A stretch of 64,000 nt of DNA from Ceratotherium simum simum (GCF_000283155.1 NW_004454229.1:8192367-8256366); one strand, 5' to 3'. Positions 1 through 12,109 are shown, counted from the stretch's first letter. Notes: generated from the letters alone by a model not told the origin. Made by a program: numbers and translations.

Positions 1-1990
1 CCATAGTTCTTTGCTTTATTTTTTTAGTGGGTTTTCTCGGGATTACAATATATATCGTTAACTTTTCACTCTACCTAGAGTTAATATTGTACTACTTCAT
101 GTATAATAGAAAATCTTACAACCATTTAAGTCCATTTAATTCTCCACCATCCTTTATGTTTTAGCTGCCACATACATCGATATATATTATAAATCTTTTA
201 AGACAATATTATAATCTTTGCTTTATATATTTGTATGTATTTTAAGGATATTAAGAGAAAAAAATAGACTTTTCTATCCACCTATACATTTACCAGTGTT
301 ATTCATTCCTTCCCAAGGATCTGAGTTCCATCTGGTTCCATTTCCCTTCCCCCTCAAGAACTTCCATTATCATGTCTGGTAGTGCAGTTCAGGAGGCAAC
401 GCATTCTCTTAGTTTTTCTTTATCTGAAAAATGTCTTTATTCCACCTTCAGGTTTGAAAAATACTTCCATTGACTATAGAATTCTGACTTGATATTTTTT
501 TTCTTCCATCACTTTAAGATATTTTTTCATTGTCTTCAGGCCTCTTTTGATTATAATAAAAGTTATTCAAACCTTTGTTCTTCTTTATGTAGTGTGTTAC
601 TTTTCTTCTATTTTCAAGATTTTCTCTCGTTGTCCTTCAACAATTTGATTATAACATGCCTAAGTATCATTATCAAATTTATTACTATTTGGAATTCACT
701 GAGCTTCTTGAATCTGTTTTCTTTACACACTATGAGAAGTTTTCAGCCATTATTTCTTTAAATACTTCTTCTGTCCCATTCTCCCTCTCCTTTTCTTTTG
801 GGATTCCAATGACCCATATATTAGGCCTTTTGAAATTTTGTCCTGGTCCTGGAGGCTCTATTAATGTTTTAAATTTTTTTCTCTCTTTTTCAAATGGAAA
901 TTTAAGTTTCCATTTGTTTTTTGTTTGTTTTTTTTTTTGCGTTTGGATTTCTCTGCTGAGAATTTTATCTTTATATTCCTATCTTTATATATCTTTATAT
1001 TAATTATTAAAGCATATTTAACTTTATCTCACTCAGCTATTATATTTCTTTAAAGTCCTTATCCCATGATTTGAGGATCTGGGTTAATTTGGCATCTGTT
1101 TATTGTCCTGTCCTTTGAAGATATGTTCATAGTTTTGGGGGGTTTTTTTTGGTGAGGAAGATTAGCACTGAGCTAATATCTGTCACCAATCCTCCTCTTT
1201 TTGCTGAGGAAGATTGGCCCTGGGCTAACAAACATGCCCATCTTCCTCTACTTTAGATGTGGGACGCCTGCCACAGCATGGCTTAATAAGCAGTGCATAT
1301 GTCTGCACTCGGGATCCGAACCTGCAAACCCCAGGCCGCTGAAGCAGAGCATGTGAACTTAACCACTACGCCACCCAGCAGGCCCCAGGTTCATGTTTTT
1401 TTGACTCTTAATATGTTGAATAATTTCGGATTGTAATCAGAGCGTTGTAAATGTTCCGTTTTGGAGATTCTCAATTTTGTTATATTGTTCCAAAGAGTGG
1501 GTTTTTTGCTTTGTTTTGTTGTGTTTAGCAGGCATTTAACTTGGTTGTACTGAAATCAGACACTGTCATACTTGCGATGGGTGGAGGCTCATCTCTCAGG
1601 TCAGGCCTTTGTTGTAAGCTGCTTTCAGTTGCCTCATACATACATGGTTCAGAGGGCATCTAGAAGTGGGCCGAGTCTACACACTGAATGAGGGGTTCCC
1701 CATTCTTTGACTCTCTCCTTTTCAGAGTTTTGCCCTAACACTCTGATGGCTCTGGTTGCCCCAGGTCTCCTTCACCCGGTTCATTTGGCCAAAACAATGG
1801 CAGGGTTTTCTATCAAAATTTTAATCACCTGACGCTACCTACACCATAATTGTGGGCACCCTCAAACCAAAGCCACAAAAAACAAAGAACTCACCCCACT
1901 TGGTTCCCTCAAGTTTCAACTCCCCTCCAAAATCTCCTGCTTTTGTTCAGTCTCCAAAGCCCTCAGTTCATATTTAGTCTACTTTTTAGA
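1..1990 (-). mobile_element. Ancient L1 LINE fragment (antisense), split by an ERE SINE
   Basis: The plus strand reads as the reverse complement of an old (L1M-class) L1. Recognisable landmarks include the stretch around 415-480 about a 'tttatctgaaaaatgtctttattcc' type phrase, the 'attatttctttaaatacttcttctgtcc' region near 750 and the 'ccaatgacccatatattagg' region near 810. The copy continues after an ERE inserted at 1151-1386 and fades out near 1990. The same L1 segment recurs at about 60750-63600. Frames within it are short and broken, so it makes no product. The subfamily and the exact consensus segment (5' region or ORF) are uncertain. Confidence 0.65.
1151..1386 (-). mobile_element. ERE-type tRNA-derived SINE
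   Basis: On the minus strand the head starts at 1386 with a 'ggggcctgctgggtggcg' type sequence, followed by a B-box-like 'ggttcggatcccg', then the ERE body ('gaggaagatgggcat', 'gttagccc') and a tail toward 1151. The flanks carry a loose duplication of 'gttcat(a)gttttt' (about 1125-1136 and 1389-1400), consistent with insertion into the surrounding old L1. EREs are Pol III SINEs mobilised by L1 and characteristic of Perissodactyla. The divergence suggests a middle-aged copy. Confidence 0.9.
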
Positions 1991-2659
1991 TTCTGTTATT
2001 TGCTGTAGTGCACTATTCCATACTAGAGGCAAAATTTTAATTCCATTTTTTAAATTTAACAGTTTTCATATATTTTATGTTCATGTTTATAACTTTAAAC
2101 TTTCATGAAGACATTAACTGAGAACAATAAGCATGTTTTTCTAAACACATGAAGTCTGAAATTACAGTCTATGATTCCCAAGGTGCCATCTTATTTCATC
2201 CTCAGCATCTAATTTAATTTCCTATTTTGCACAGTGTTGAGAAATCCTGATTTATATGGATATATAGTTGCAAAAGATAGAATTTTTTTAAAAAACAATT
2301 TATCTTAGGATATCAATCAATAAAATAGAAGCTTTATTTTGAGGTCTGCATGAAAAGAAGTTAAATTGGCAACATGATCCTTTAATCCAAGATTTTATAA
2401 ACATTCCATGAAAAGCAGACATCTGCTGTCAAATATATTTGGGAAATTTTGGCTGGTATATTCCACTAGAGAACCGTAACATATTCAAGATTCTGAGGAG
2501 AAATCTTTTAAATTTAACTTAACACCAGTGTTTTCCTAAATTATTTACCACAGAATTCTTATTTCAAACATACCCATTAATAAATTGTAGCATCAGTGTT
2601 CCAAATTTTGGATAACAGAACTATATGTAATCCTAAAAGAAAGGAGAAAAAGAACTAGC
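1991..2659. other. AT-rich stretch without recognised elements
   Basis: No open frame of useful length and no repeat I can name. Probably decayed repeat DNA. Confidence 0.5.
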
Positions 2660-2787
2660 ATCTTTTAGGTACCTACTATATGGTAGGCGCTGTATGGGAT
2701 GCACATAGTTTTATTTAATTCTTGCAACACTCAAATGTGGAAGATTTTATTTTCATGTACAGATGAGGCAGCTGAGGCACAAGAAGG
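2660..2787 (-). mobile_element. MIR SINE fragment
   Basis: The reverse-complement MIR pattern is visible: 'taggtacctactatatgg' near 2666, a TTTTATTTAATTC-like middle, then 'acagatgaggcagctgaggcac' near 2760. It is cut off at the right by the T-run that starts an L1 3' fragment. Confidence 0.75.
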
Positions 2788-3438
2788 TTTTTTTTCCAGT
2801 TTTATTGAGATATAATTGCCAAATAACATTGTATTAGTTTAAGGTGTACAACATAATGATTTGATACATGTATATATTGCAAAATACCACAATAAGTTTA
2901 GTTAACATTTATCACCTCACATATTTACAATTTTTCTCTTGTGATAAGAACTTCTAAGATCTACTCTCTTAGCAACTTCCAAATAGACGATACCATCTTG
3001 TGAACTACAGTCACCATGCTGTACATTATATCCCCAGGACTTACTTGTTGTATAACTAACTGGAAGTTCTCACTTTTCCTTCATCTGTTTCCGCAACCTC
3101 TGCCTCTGGCAACCACCAATCTGTTCTCTGTTTCTATGAGTTCAGTTTTTTTAGATTCTACCTGTAAGTATCGTACAGTATTTGTCCTTCTCTATCTGAC
3201 TTATTTCACTTAGCATAATGTCATCAGGGTCCATCCAAGTTGTCACAAACGGCAGGATTTCCTTCTTTCATGGCTGAATAATATTCCAGTGTGTGTGTGT
3301 GCGTGTATGACATTTTCTTTATCCATTGATCTATTGATGGACACTTAGGTTGTTTCCATATCTTGGCTATTGTAAATAATTCTGCAATAAACATGGGAAT
3401 GCAGATATCTTTTCAATATCCTGTGTGGTATTTTTTTT
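2788..3438 (-). mobile_element. L1 3'-end fragment (ORF2 C-terminus and 3' UTR, antisense)
   Basis: A T-run at 2788-2795 is the poly(A) tail read in reverse. The next 250 bases are L1 3' UTR, and from about 3180 the minus strand carries the ORF2 C-terminal region (the conserved stretch ending in SEISQ-like and EYYSAI-like peptides, here decayed). It is 5'-truncated near 3438, the usual outcome of L1 target-primed insertion. The fragment at 44620-45212 is a related copy. A short GT repeat (3287-3305) sits inside. Confidence 0.85.
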
Positions 3439-4737
3439 ATATGTATAAAACACAGTCTCATATCTCAAGTGGCTTGCAGTATCCTTGCTTAGCCAAGGCC
3501 TATTGCTCAGTCCCACCCAAGTGCCCAAGTGGACTCAGTGGGAATGGAGCTAAACAGGGGTCAGGAGTCCACGAATTCTCAGCCTAGTAAGAGAGAAGTC
3601 AACCAGCATTGCTTTGGAGAAGAGCCAAAGTAGGAGCCAGGAAAATGGTGCTAAGCAACAGAAACAAAAGAGCTGGGAAATTAAAGAGGGAAATTCAGCA
3701 GCAATATCAATACTTGTGGAGGTCAGGAATAAGATAGACTTAGGAAGGACAAAAGTAAGAGGGAAAGCAATTCAAAATTAAGGTTATTTTACAGAGGGAT
3801 TAGACTCTTGTATAGCAATGAGTGTAACTATCTTAAAGAATAGCTTAAGAAAATATATAGCTTAACAAAAGAGATAATGAATTTTCAAATGAGTATTAGG
3901 GAAAAGAAATGCTAAAGGACGTCACGGGAGGTAGTGAAGGTTATAGGTTAGAATAGTCATGCAGGATTCCTTGGAGAGGCGGCATATGAACCAAGTCTTG
4001 AAGTCAGGAGAGGATTCTGACTTCTTCTGGCCAAGGAGAGGAGGGGAAAATATTTATATAATAATAATTATATAACTTTCAAGAATTTTACCCTTCTGTT
4101 ATTCTCAGTATAAAATTTCCAGGACAATAATTTGTGAATTTCAAATTTTATTGAGGAAATTATGTGAAAATTCTCAAAAAAATGTAACTGATGTTTGTGT
4201 ATTTTAAAGCATAATGATTCATTTTACTTTCATAATTCAAGTAATTTTAGCAAACATTCTTTTCATTGCTCAGTTCCTTAAGGTCTGTATATATAAAGTA
4301 GACTTTGCAGGATGGAGGTGAAGTTAGACACTTGGTATAACCCAGTGTACAAGTTCCTGGCTTTAAAATTACTTTCCACTCTCAAATTATCTTTGCAAAA
4401 CAAGTGATAATTTATCTCACTATAATTTTTAAAGTGGAAACTTGATTTTTCCAAAGTATTTTGACTTCTAGTGAAATGTTTTCCCAGCCTGGACTTCTAT
4501 AAGACCACAGTCTACTTTTAATCATCAACTTTCTGCTAGGAATCCTTGCAAGCTCCTCAAGGGCAAGAACCACATCCTATATGTTTTTATTTCCCTTTAA
4601 AGTAAAGATCATTTTCATTATTAAACTGATTAAATTTTAAAAAATAAAGAAAATGTCATGTAGTCTTAATATCCAGGGATAACTTCTGTTAAGTTTGCTA
4701 TATTTCCTTCCAGTCTATTTCTATAGTATACATTTTT
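3439..4737. other. Mostly unassigned AT-rich sequence, with weak L2-like patches
   Basis: No gene. The segment about 3950-4040 resembles reverse L2 3' sequence (a 'gaaccaagtcttgaa' type phrase). About 4535-4600 weakly resembles a forward L2 3' end ('caagctcctcaagggcaaga'). Both are too decayed to bound. The remainder shows nothing I recognise. Confidence 0.4.
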
Positions 4738-4980
4738 GTGTGTGTGTGTGAGGAAGATCAGCCCTGAGCTAACATCTGATGCCAATCCTCCTCTTTTTTG
4801 CTGAGGAAGATTGGCCCTGGGCTAACATCCATGCCCATCTTCCTCTACTTTATATGGGATGCCTCCACAGCATGGTTTGATGAGTGGTGTGTCAGTCCGT
4901 GCTCAGGATCCGAACCTGCGAACCCGGGGCTGCCGAAGTGGAACACGTGAACATAACCACTACGCCACTGGGCCAGCCCC
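4738..4980 (-). mobile_element. ERE-type SINE with target-site duplication
   Basis: A minus-strand ERE with its head at 4980 ('ggggctggcccagtggcgta') and tail at 4738, where the A-rich tail has become a (GT)n run. It is flanked by a 17-bp duplication, 4721-4737 and 4980-4996, differing at one base (A/G). The duplication shows L1-mediated insertion and fixes the ends. Confidence 0.92.
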
Positions 4981-4996
4981 TATAGTGTACATTTTT

Positions 4997-5587
4997 TTAC
5001 ATAATTGTGATCAAATATTACATACAAAATACATATACAATTTAAAAATATAATGTCTACATTTTCTGATTATAAAACTATTATAAGACTAATTTTAAGG
5101 AATTTAGAATTTTTGAAGAGTATAAAAAGATAACATAAATAATGTGAAATCCATTTACCTAAAGACAAAATATGTATTGGTATATTATTTTAGGATTTTT
5201 TCCTTTTAATTTTCCTGAACCTAGCTAAATTCATACTGTGTTACAGAGCTTTTTAAGCATAATTAACACTAAGACACTTAATAGAGAGAACCTGGATGTG
5301 TGATTTAAATAATTTAAATAAGAAAGGGGCTTGGTAAATGATGATATGTATGACTGGCTGGTTTCTCAGTATTTTCCAATGATAATTTTAAAAAAGATGA
5401 GTCATTTAATGTGAGTTTTAAAATTACAGAAAAAAATATAAAATGTTCATGACAATGAAAAGACTCATATGGAGCAGCATTAAACCATTTAGTTGGTATT
5501 CTCCTTGCTTATATGGAGAAGGGAAATAATTTTCTTCTATAGTAATTTCACATCTCAAGATACCAAACATGCAATAGCCGATCTCCA
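4997..5587. other. AT-rich stretch without recognised elements
   Basis: Nothing identifiable on either strand. No long frame. Confidence 0.5.
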
Positions 5588-5591
5588 TTAG

Positions 5592-5982
5592 TGTTAAAAA
5601 ACAAAATTCAACTGAGTAAATTTTAACGATCTTACTGGCTTTATTCAGCGTTTCATAAATCAGACAGCATCCAATCTAGCAGACAGAAAGGGAGCTCTGA
5701 GGAGCTGTACAAAATGAAAAACTTTTATAGGCAAAAGGGAGCGGGAACAAGGAAGCTATACTAGGCAAAAAAGCCGATTGTTATTGCAAGATTACTTTCC
5801 TTTAGGGGACAGCAGGGGTCCATCAGGCAGATTACCTAACTAGTGCTGATCAGAGGATTCCTGATTGACTGGTTTAAGATTCCTTTTCTGGGAGAGCTGA
5901 AATTGTAATAGTTAAGTCTAGGTTTGGTGATGTGGGGCTTAGCATAAGCAACTCTATTCGGGGCCTTGTCTTGTTTTTAACA
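5592..5982 (-). mobile_element. Solo LTR, ERV1-like, with TATA box and poly(A) signal
   Basis: A 391-bp block bounded by TG...CA and flanked by the 4-bp direct repeat TTAG (5588-5591 and 5983-5986). A 4-bp duplication is typical of class I (gamma-type) endogenous retroviruses. Read on the minus strand it has a TATA-like 'tataaaag' (plus-strand 5722-5730) and an AATAAA signal (plus-strand 5640-5645), in the order U3, R, U5. No internal retroviral sequence or second LTR adjoins it, so it is a solo LTR left by recombination. The family was not named. Confidence 0.75.
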
Positions 5983-6690
5983 TTAGCGAAAATAGACTTG
6001 CTTTGTGCTCAATGATTGTAGGAAATTTCATTGAATTGTAGAGTAAGCTGAAGGATATAATATGAAAAAGACATTTCTAGTACTAGGGATTTATAACAAC
6101 AAAAACAGGAATATGTTAATAATACCTACCATTTTGGTGTGCTCACAGAGACTGTGCTAACCACTTCATATCATTATCACTTGTATTCACTCATGCATTC
6201 AACATATGTGGGCTACCTTCTAATTGCTGGAAATGCAATAACGAGAAAAAAACAATCTGAGAAGGACTTTGATTTGCTCTCATGGAACTTAGAGATTAGT
6301 GGGGAAGATGGACATGATCAAATGATCATGCTAACAACTAAAATAATTACAAGCTGGTTGAGGACTCAAAGAAAGGCCCACTGTTTCGAAAGTATCTATA
6401 GCAGATAAACCTTGCCATGACTAGGGATGCATAGAAGGTTCCCCGAGGAATGAACCTTTACTAAGATCTGCATGTAAGAGGCAGTTAATTCCACAAAGGA
6501 GGAGAGAGTATGATTGGAAGACAAATATGAGTGGTGTGAAATCAGGCTGTAGATGTAGGGAGAATCTAGACCAGGCAAGGTCTAACTGAGACCTGAGAGA
6601 GCTCTGCAAGGATTTCTGTCTTTTTCATAGAAGCAATGGAAATTCACAGGAGAGCTTTCAAACATGGAGGTAAGATGTACAGATCTACAT

Positions 6691-6740
6691 GTTTATTTAT
6701 TTATTTATTTGTTTGTTTGTTTGTTTGTTTATTTATTTAT
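6691..6740 (+). repeat. (TTTA)n(TTTG)n microsatellite in an ERE tail
   Basis: Tetranucleotide tracts (TTTA, then TTTG, then TTTA) grown from the SINE's A-rich tail. Likely length-polymorphic. Confidence 0.9.
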
Positions 6741-7028
6741 GTTAGGAAGATCGGCCCTGAGCTAACATCCATGCTAATCCTCCTCTTTTTGCTGAGGAAG
6801 ATCGGCTCTGAGCTAACATCTATTGCCAATCCTCCTCCTTTTTTTTTTTTCCCCAAAGCCCCACTAGATAGTTGTATGTCATAGCTGCACATCCTTCTAG
6901 TTGCTGTATGTGGGACATGGCCTCAGCATGGCCAGAGAAGTGGTGCGTCGGTGTGCGCCCGGGATCCAAACCCAGGCTGCCAGTAGCGGAGCATGCTCAC
7001 TTAACCTCTAAGCCACGGGGCTGGGCCC
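6696..7028 (-). mobile_element. Long-form ERE SINE with exact 15-bp target-site duplication
   Basis: The minus-strand head is at 7028 ('gggcccagccccgtggctta') and the tail toward 6696. The 15-bp duplication AGATCTACATGTTTA is exact at 6681-6695 and 7029-7043. The copy is longer than the others in the window, with an extra block around 6855-6920 that suggests an older or longer ERE subfamily. The tail has expanded into a TTTA/TTTG microsatellite (about 6691-6740). Confidence 0.93.
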
Positions 7029-7790
7029 AGATCTACATGTTTAGAGATGACATTGGCTGCAGTGTCATGATGAGACTGAAACGGCCAGAGTAGATATGGG
7101 ATAGCTGGGATTACAATACTGGCAGCAGAGATAATAAGTGCACAGGTTCAGGGGAAACTCAGGGGGTAAAATGGACAATTGTTGGGCTCTATTATGGGTT
7201 GGATACTGAGGAGATGGCAGGCAGGTGGAGAAGAAGTAGGAGAGAGATGGAATCCAAAAAAGAAGTAGAGGGATTGGCCTTCAACAGGAGATAGAACATG
7301 CACTCCAATTTTCCCTTGAGGAAGTTTTCCCTTTTGCATATTCAGCTCCGGGGGTCCTGATTAGTTTAAGCTAATCAGCATATCCCATCCCCAGAGCACA
7401 GTGGATGAAAGTGTAAGCCAGTCAGAACCAGTGAGACACAGCAGACATTCACAGGTGCTTTGAGGAAAGAGAAGCTTCCCTGGCAGCTCTCCTGTTCCCT
7501 GCAGGGGTAGTGTGAAAGTGTGAGACTGGGAACCGCTGAGACAGTCACAACAGTGGGAGCAGCTAGAGATGTCAGAGTCACTGTAAAGCTGAGGATGGAG
7601 GTGTCACCCAGGAAGGCAGAGGAAGGGAGAATGAAAGAAAACAAAGACATCAGGTTATTGGTGACATCATTTGAACATTTACATTACACATTTCATGAAG
7701 CCAGCCCTACTTCTGGACTTTTCAGTTACATCAGTTAATAATTTTCTTTTTCATTTGTCAGTTTGAGTTGGATTTTCTATCATTTCCCTA

Positions 7791-8152
7791 TGTCTTAGTT
7801 AGTTAAAGCAGTTAGTTGCTTTAACAAAATAGCAGAGGCTGGGTGGCTTAAACAACAGAAATTTATTTCTCACAATTTTGAAGGCTGGGAAGTCCAAGAT
7901 CAAGGTGCTAGCCATTTGGTTCCTGGTGAGAACCCTCTTCCTGATTGGCAGATGGCCATCTCACATGGTGGGTGTGTGTGTGAGAGAGAGCTCTCATGTG
8001 TCTCTTCTTATAAAGGCACTAATCCCATCATGAGGGCCCCACCTTCATGACCCGATTACCTCCCAGAGGCCTCATCTCTAAAAACCATCACACTGGGGAT
8101 GAAGGTTTCAACATACAAATTTGGGGGGGATGGAAACATTCAATCCATAACA
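7791..8152 (-). mobile_element. MLT1A-class MaLR solo LTR
   Basis: The minus strand opens near 8152 with the MLT1-style 'tgttatggattgaatg' and ends at 7791 with '...ctaagaca'. The body shows the diagnostic 'cccatcatgagggcccc' (reverse) and 'ggctgggtggcttaaacaac' segments. A perfect 5-bp duplication CCCTA (7786-7790 and 8153-8157) flanks it, as expected for ERVL-MaLR. It has no internal region and no coding capacity. Confidence 0.92.
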
Positions 8153-8159
8153 CCCTACA

Positions 8160-9880
8160 AAGGCCTGATAGAGATACAGGTCTTCCCTATTAATTGACTT
8201 ACTCCAGCAGCTTCAGTTGCTCTGATGCAGATGAAAAGAAAGAAGATGGGGGCAGGGGTGGGGGTTAATCCAGGGTTGGGATTCAGCCAAGTGATATAAT
8301 ACAAGAAAAAGGAAGAGGGTATTTGGATTATCGTCAAGAGAGTTATGGAGATGATGGACCATTTGGTCTAAAATAGATGAGTGAAGTGAAAAAAACAGAG
8401 AGAGCTGATGGAGTGGGAGTAATGAAGAACCAATTCACTGGAGTCTCCAAAGAGATTAAAGAATGATTGTACTAATAGTAATTTAACAAACAAACTGGAA
8501 GAATTCAACGTTGTGGAGAGAAAGTAGGATGCTTGAACTATTTTGGAGTTGGGGTATTTTGAATGGTGACAAGGTACAGAATAGGACTGACAGAGTGGAT
8601 AGTTGAAATGGAGTGAAGAAGAAGGGAGTTGAGCAATTGCGACATCAGTGTATTGGCTCTGTCACCCATGAAATGGTGAGATCTCCTGGAATGGAGAGGA
8701 GGACTCGGATTCAGTCTGTGATGCTCAGTGAATGAGTGAGAGAGACGGAGAGAGCAGGAGATGCTAGCCATGAGGGAGGGTGATTAGCAAATGGGCACAG
8801 GACTAATGGGCACAGGACTCTTACAGGACTCTGGGAGAAACAGAAATCTGGAAGAAGAAATAGGACACAAGGAACTCAATAAACCCAGTCCAATCACCAG
8901 GATCACGGGAGAGAATGTGAAAGAATAAAGGGCCCCTGCTTGGCGACTCTGCCTGAAACGACTGTCTGGGAAGTAAAGTCCAACAGGGAAAGCCAGGTCT
9001 CAGTTAAGGGAAGGAGTGAATTTAACTCTCTGAGAAGAGACTGGCAGGAGAGAGGACTTTGCAGATTCTGGAGTGGCAATTCCACAGGATAGAAAGGAAG
9101 GACTTGGAACATTTCAGAGAAGTAGAGAGCCGGGTGAGGGATGAGGGCATCACCTAGCCTTATGGTGACACTAGTACAATTGAAGGCCATAGGGCAGTGG
9201 GGGCAGCTTATACTTTGGGTGCTAACTGTTAAAAACAGGGATGAGAGACTTAGTGGGGAGATCTACTTGGCGGAGTGGGCACTGGGGCTCATGCAGATGG
9301 CATGACTCACTGGATCCAAGGTAGTGGGAATCCCAGCAGCTTCAGTGTCTAAACCCCTTGGCCTAGTTGCCGTGTTGAAGGAATAAACTGTCCCCACAGG
9401 AGGACTGGGAGTGGACTGGGCTGTACACTGTCGCTGAGGCTGGGGAGCAGGGAGACCAGGAACCACACACACAGTGGAGCTGCTGTGAGCCGTGTTGGGC
9501 ATGACCAGTACCAGCACAGAAGGAGTACTCAGGAGATGCCTGGTCTTTGATGTTGATATCTGTAATCCACAACCCCTTATCTGCAATTGTGAAAGTCAAA
9601 AAGCTTTGAAAAACGGAAAGGGTTGTTTTGTTGGCAAGTCTGCGGCAAACTCATCTGGCAGTAAAACCCATCCTAAATTTATGCAAGGCAATTTGTTGCC
9701 TTAATAAATCACATTTAGAGTAACAATTCAAACATTTTGCTTCAGGGAAAAAAAAAAAGTATGTATCTCATTATGGGGTGTTTCCTAGACCCTGCTGATG
9801 GTATTTTGTAATATTGCAATTCCAAAAATGTTTGAATTATAAAACATACCTGGCCCTAAGTGTTCCAGGTAAAAGACTGC
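8160..9880. other. Unassigned purine-rich sequence
   Basis: About 1.7 kb without an element I can name. The plus strand is GA-rich between about 8340 and 9240 and may be a decayed LINE in antisense. Several 60-107 codon frames occur (for example 9263-9586 minus), but they lack any recognisable domain and overlap each other. A 15-bp tandem duplication lies at 8790-8819. Confidence 0.45.
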
Positions 9881-9889
9881 AGACATGCA

Positions 9890-10075
9890 TTACAATTGTT
9901 ACCCTCACATTTAATATGACTAACCCCAACGAGGCTAGTGCTATTATTATTCTTCCCATATTACAAAAGAGAATTATCACAATGCTATTATTATTCTTTC
10001 CATATTACAAAAACCAAGACTTAAGAAGGTAAGTGGCAGAATCAGAATATGGACACATGTCTGTGTGCTTCCAAA
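9890..10075 (-). mobile_element. MIR SINE fragment with internal duplication
   Basis: A reverse MIR pattern ('ccctcacatttaatatgac', 'cttaagaaggtaagtggcagaatcag'). A 30-bp segment is present twice, at 9939-9968 and 9983-10012, with one mismatch, so part of the MIR was duplicated with a 44-bp period. Confidence 0.7.
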
Positions 10076-10529
10076 GCCAAAGCAGAATTCTGTTGGTATT
10101 GGCCAATGAGAAAGAAGATTGACCTTGTGGCCTTTATCTGACCTCTTAGGTGCTGGTGAATTACCTTTTCACCAGTATTATCTAAAGAGCAAATTGATAA
10201 TTCATGGCTCCCAGGCCAGGTGTAGTATAAAGAAAGCTGAAATGGGACCTCCTCCTACTCCCACACTCTGATTCTGGCAGAGGAGACATAGAAAGGACTC
10301 AGGAAGCTACACCCCCCAGGAGGCACTGCTACTGGTTCTCATTGTTTCCAACTCTTCCAGGAGGATGCACTATGCCACCAGCAGCAAACATCCCTATGTC
10401 CCTTCCCCAACAACAATTCAAGGAGCTGTGGTCTCAAAAACAGATAGAAGAGACCTACTTCTAGGGTTGTGCATTGATTTGTTTCCAAGTTTACGGCCCA
10501 AAGATATCTGTCAATCAGAGTTTCGGTGG

Positions 10530-10735
10530 CATCATGAGTGGCCTAACGATGGGGATATGTTCTGAGAAAAGTGGCGTTAGTCGATTTTGTCATTGTGAGA
10601 ACATTATAGAGTGTACTTACACCTAGATGGGACAGCCTACTACACCCCCAGGCTACACGTTACTAATCTTAACCAGACCACCATCGTATATGTGGTCCAT
10701 TGTTGACCAAAACGTCATTATGCAGCGCATGACTG
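10530..10735. mobile_element. MER2-like Tigger-family non-autonomous DNA transposon
   Basis: Both ends carry the long inverted repeat. The left end reads 'catcatgagtggcctaacgatgg'-like sequence and the right end ends '...cattatgcagcgcatgactg', followed by TA. Inner phrases such as 'acattatagagtgtacttac' and 'agaccaccatcgtatatgtgg' fit the MER2 pattern. About 200 bp remain. No transposase. Confidence 0.85.
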
Positions 10736-10739
10736 TATT

Positions 10740-11150
10740 GTGAATTTTCACCTTTCTCTGTGTCATTCCACTTATTTTACAGTGAGATACTGAAAATAGC
10801 TCTGTCAGTGGCTAACCAGATGGTGTTTTAGAATAATAATCTTGTCCTATGCTTTTTGATACCCTCCTTCTCCCAAGATTTTTAGCACAGTGCCCAGGAT
10901 AGTGTATCTTGAATTAGTGCTACTTAATCAACTACTTAATTAATTAAGGGGCAGACTTTTTTGAAAGGGAAAGTTTTTATCTGCCCCAATTCCTGTTTGC
11001 AATCTTCTTTAGCTTCTACATTCATGGGTTCTAAGTACAAGTAAAACAAGAGTTTTCACCGTTGAAACAGTGTATCCACCTCATGGCTTCAGGATGGGGT
11101 CATGGGGGAAGCACAGGAGAGTTGACAGATGTGATTGAGATGGGAGGACT
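10740..11150. other. Unassigned sequence
   Basis: No gene. A weak L2 3'-end-like patch at about 10870-10930 ('tttagcacagtgcccaggat'). Otherwise nothing recognised. Confidence 0.45.
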
Positions 11151-11154
11151 AAGG

Positions 11155-11352
11155 CAGAGTGGTTGAAAGAGTTGACCCTGGAGCCCACCCCAATGGTTCA
11201 GTCCTATCCAATCACTAGCCCTGTGACCTTTGACTGGTCATTTGAACGCTCTGTACCTTGGCTTCCTCATCAATAATATGGGAGTAATAATAATATCACC
11301 TATCTCATTGGGCTGAGGATTAAATTGAGCTATGTGCATAAAGCAATTGACT
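11155..11352 (+). mobile_element. MIR SINE
   Basis: A forward MIR with 'ctagccctgtgacctttgac', 'cttggcttcctcatcaa', 'ggctgaggattaaattgagc' and an ending like 'gtgcataaagcaa'. Confidence 0.8.
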
Positions 11353-11895
11353 CCCAACACGCACCCAAACTTAGCCACGTGTGTTTGTTTCAAGTGTAAT
11401 TTCCTACTGGCATCATTCAATCTCACTGTCTCCAGCCTATGCATTTAAACTCTAGATTAAAATAAGCAATAATAGCACAGTAATTGTAAAGACTCTAACA
11501 CAAATTTTGAGTTAACTCAATTCCATCATTCTACATGACCACCTAGAGTTTTGATTTGCATTTAAAATTTAAAACAGTGAAACAGGGTGCAAAGCGAGAG
11601 GTGTAATATTTTTGTTTACACTATGATATTCATTTTTATATTTTACTAGCAAAATAATGTATACCAAATTTAATTTAAAAAATTTTCATTGTCTGCATGT
11701 CTTTTCTCATTATTATTACCTATTTTATCTTCTATCTATTACTGAAAATAATTTTGACATTTGGGGGCAAAGGGAGTATTAAATGATCTGTTTCGGGTGT
11801 CAAATATGCTAGGTCCGCCACTCTTAGTAACACCTAAAGTGCTTTTATGACATTGTTATGATTCACCAAACCCACAGTGTTTTCTGGTTCCCTTT

Positions 11896-12090
11896 GAATC
11901 TTGACTCTCTACAAAGTCAGGAGTGTGGCCGTGAGCAAGTGGCTTTCTCCTTCCAGTCACAGTTTCTCACCTGGAAAACAAGGGCAGCAACAGCTATCTC
12001 ACAGAACTGTATCCAGGATTAAATGCAATAACACAGCACAGTGGCTGCGCGCGGTAGGCGCTCCTTACCTGCCCACGGTAGGCGCTTCCT
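11896..12090 (+). mobile_element. MIR SINE
   Basis: A forward MIR: 'gtggccgtgagcaagtggc', 'cagtttctcacctggaaaac', 'aggattaaatgcaataa' and a 'ggtaggcgctcc' tail end, the last duplicated at 12054-12065 and 12079-12090. Confidence 0.75.
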
Positions 12091-12109
12091 AAAAATGGAT
12101 TACACTTGC

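Larger units (their letters stand above)
6187..7145 (-). mobile_element. L2 LINE fragment (antisense), interrupted by an ERE
   Basis: Reverse L2 3' sequence begins with 'cactcatgcattcaac' and runs through the typical 'atggaacttagagatt' and 'gagacctgagagagctctgcaagg' segments to about 6680. After the ERE it resumes at 7044 ('agagatgacattggctgcagtg'), matching the next part of the L2 consensus. The ERE therefore landed in an existing L2. Open frames across it are accidental. Confidence 0.7.

Noticed and set aside
5592..5982. Search for an adjacent provirus with gag, pol or env
   Set aside because: No second LTR or retroviral reading frame is found nearby. It is a solo LTR.
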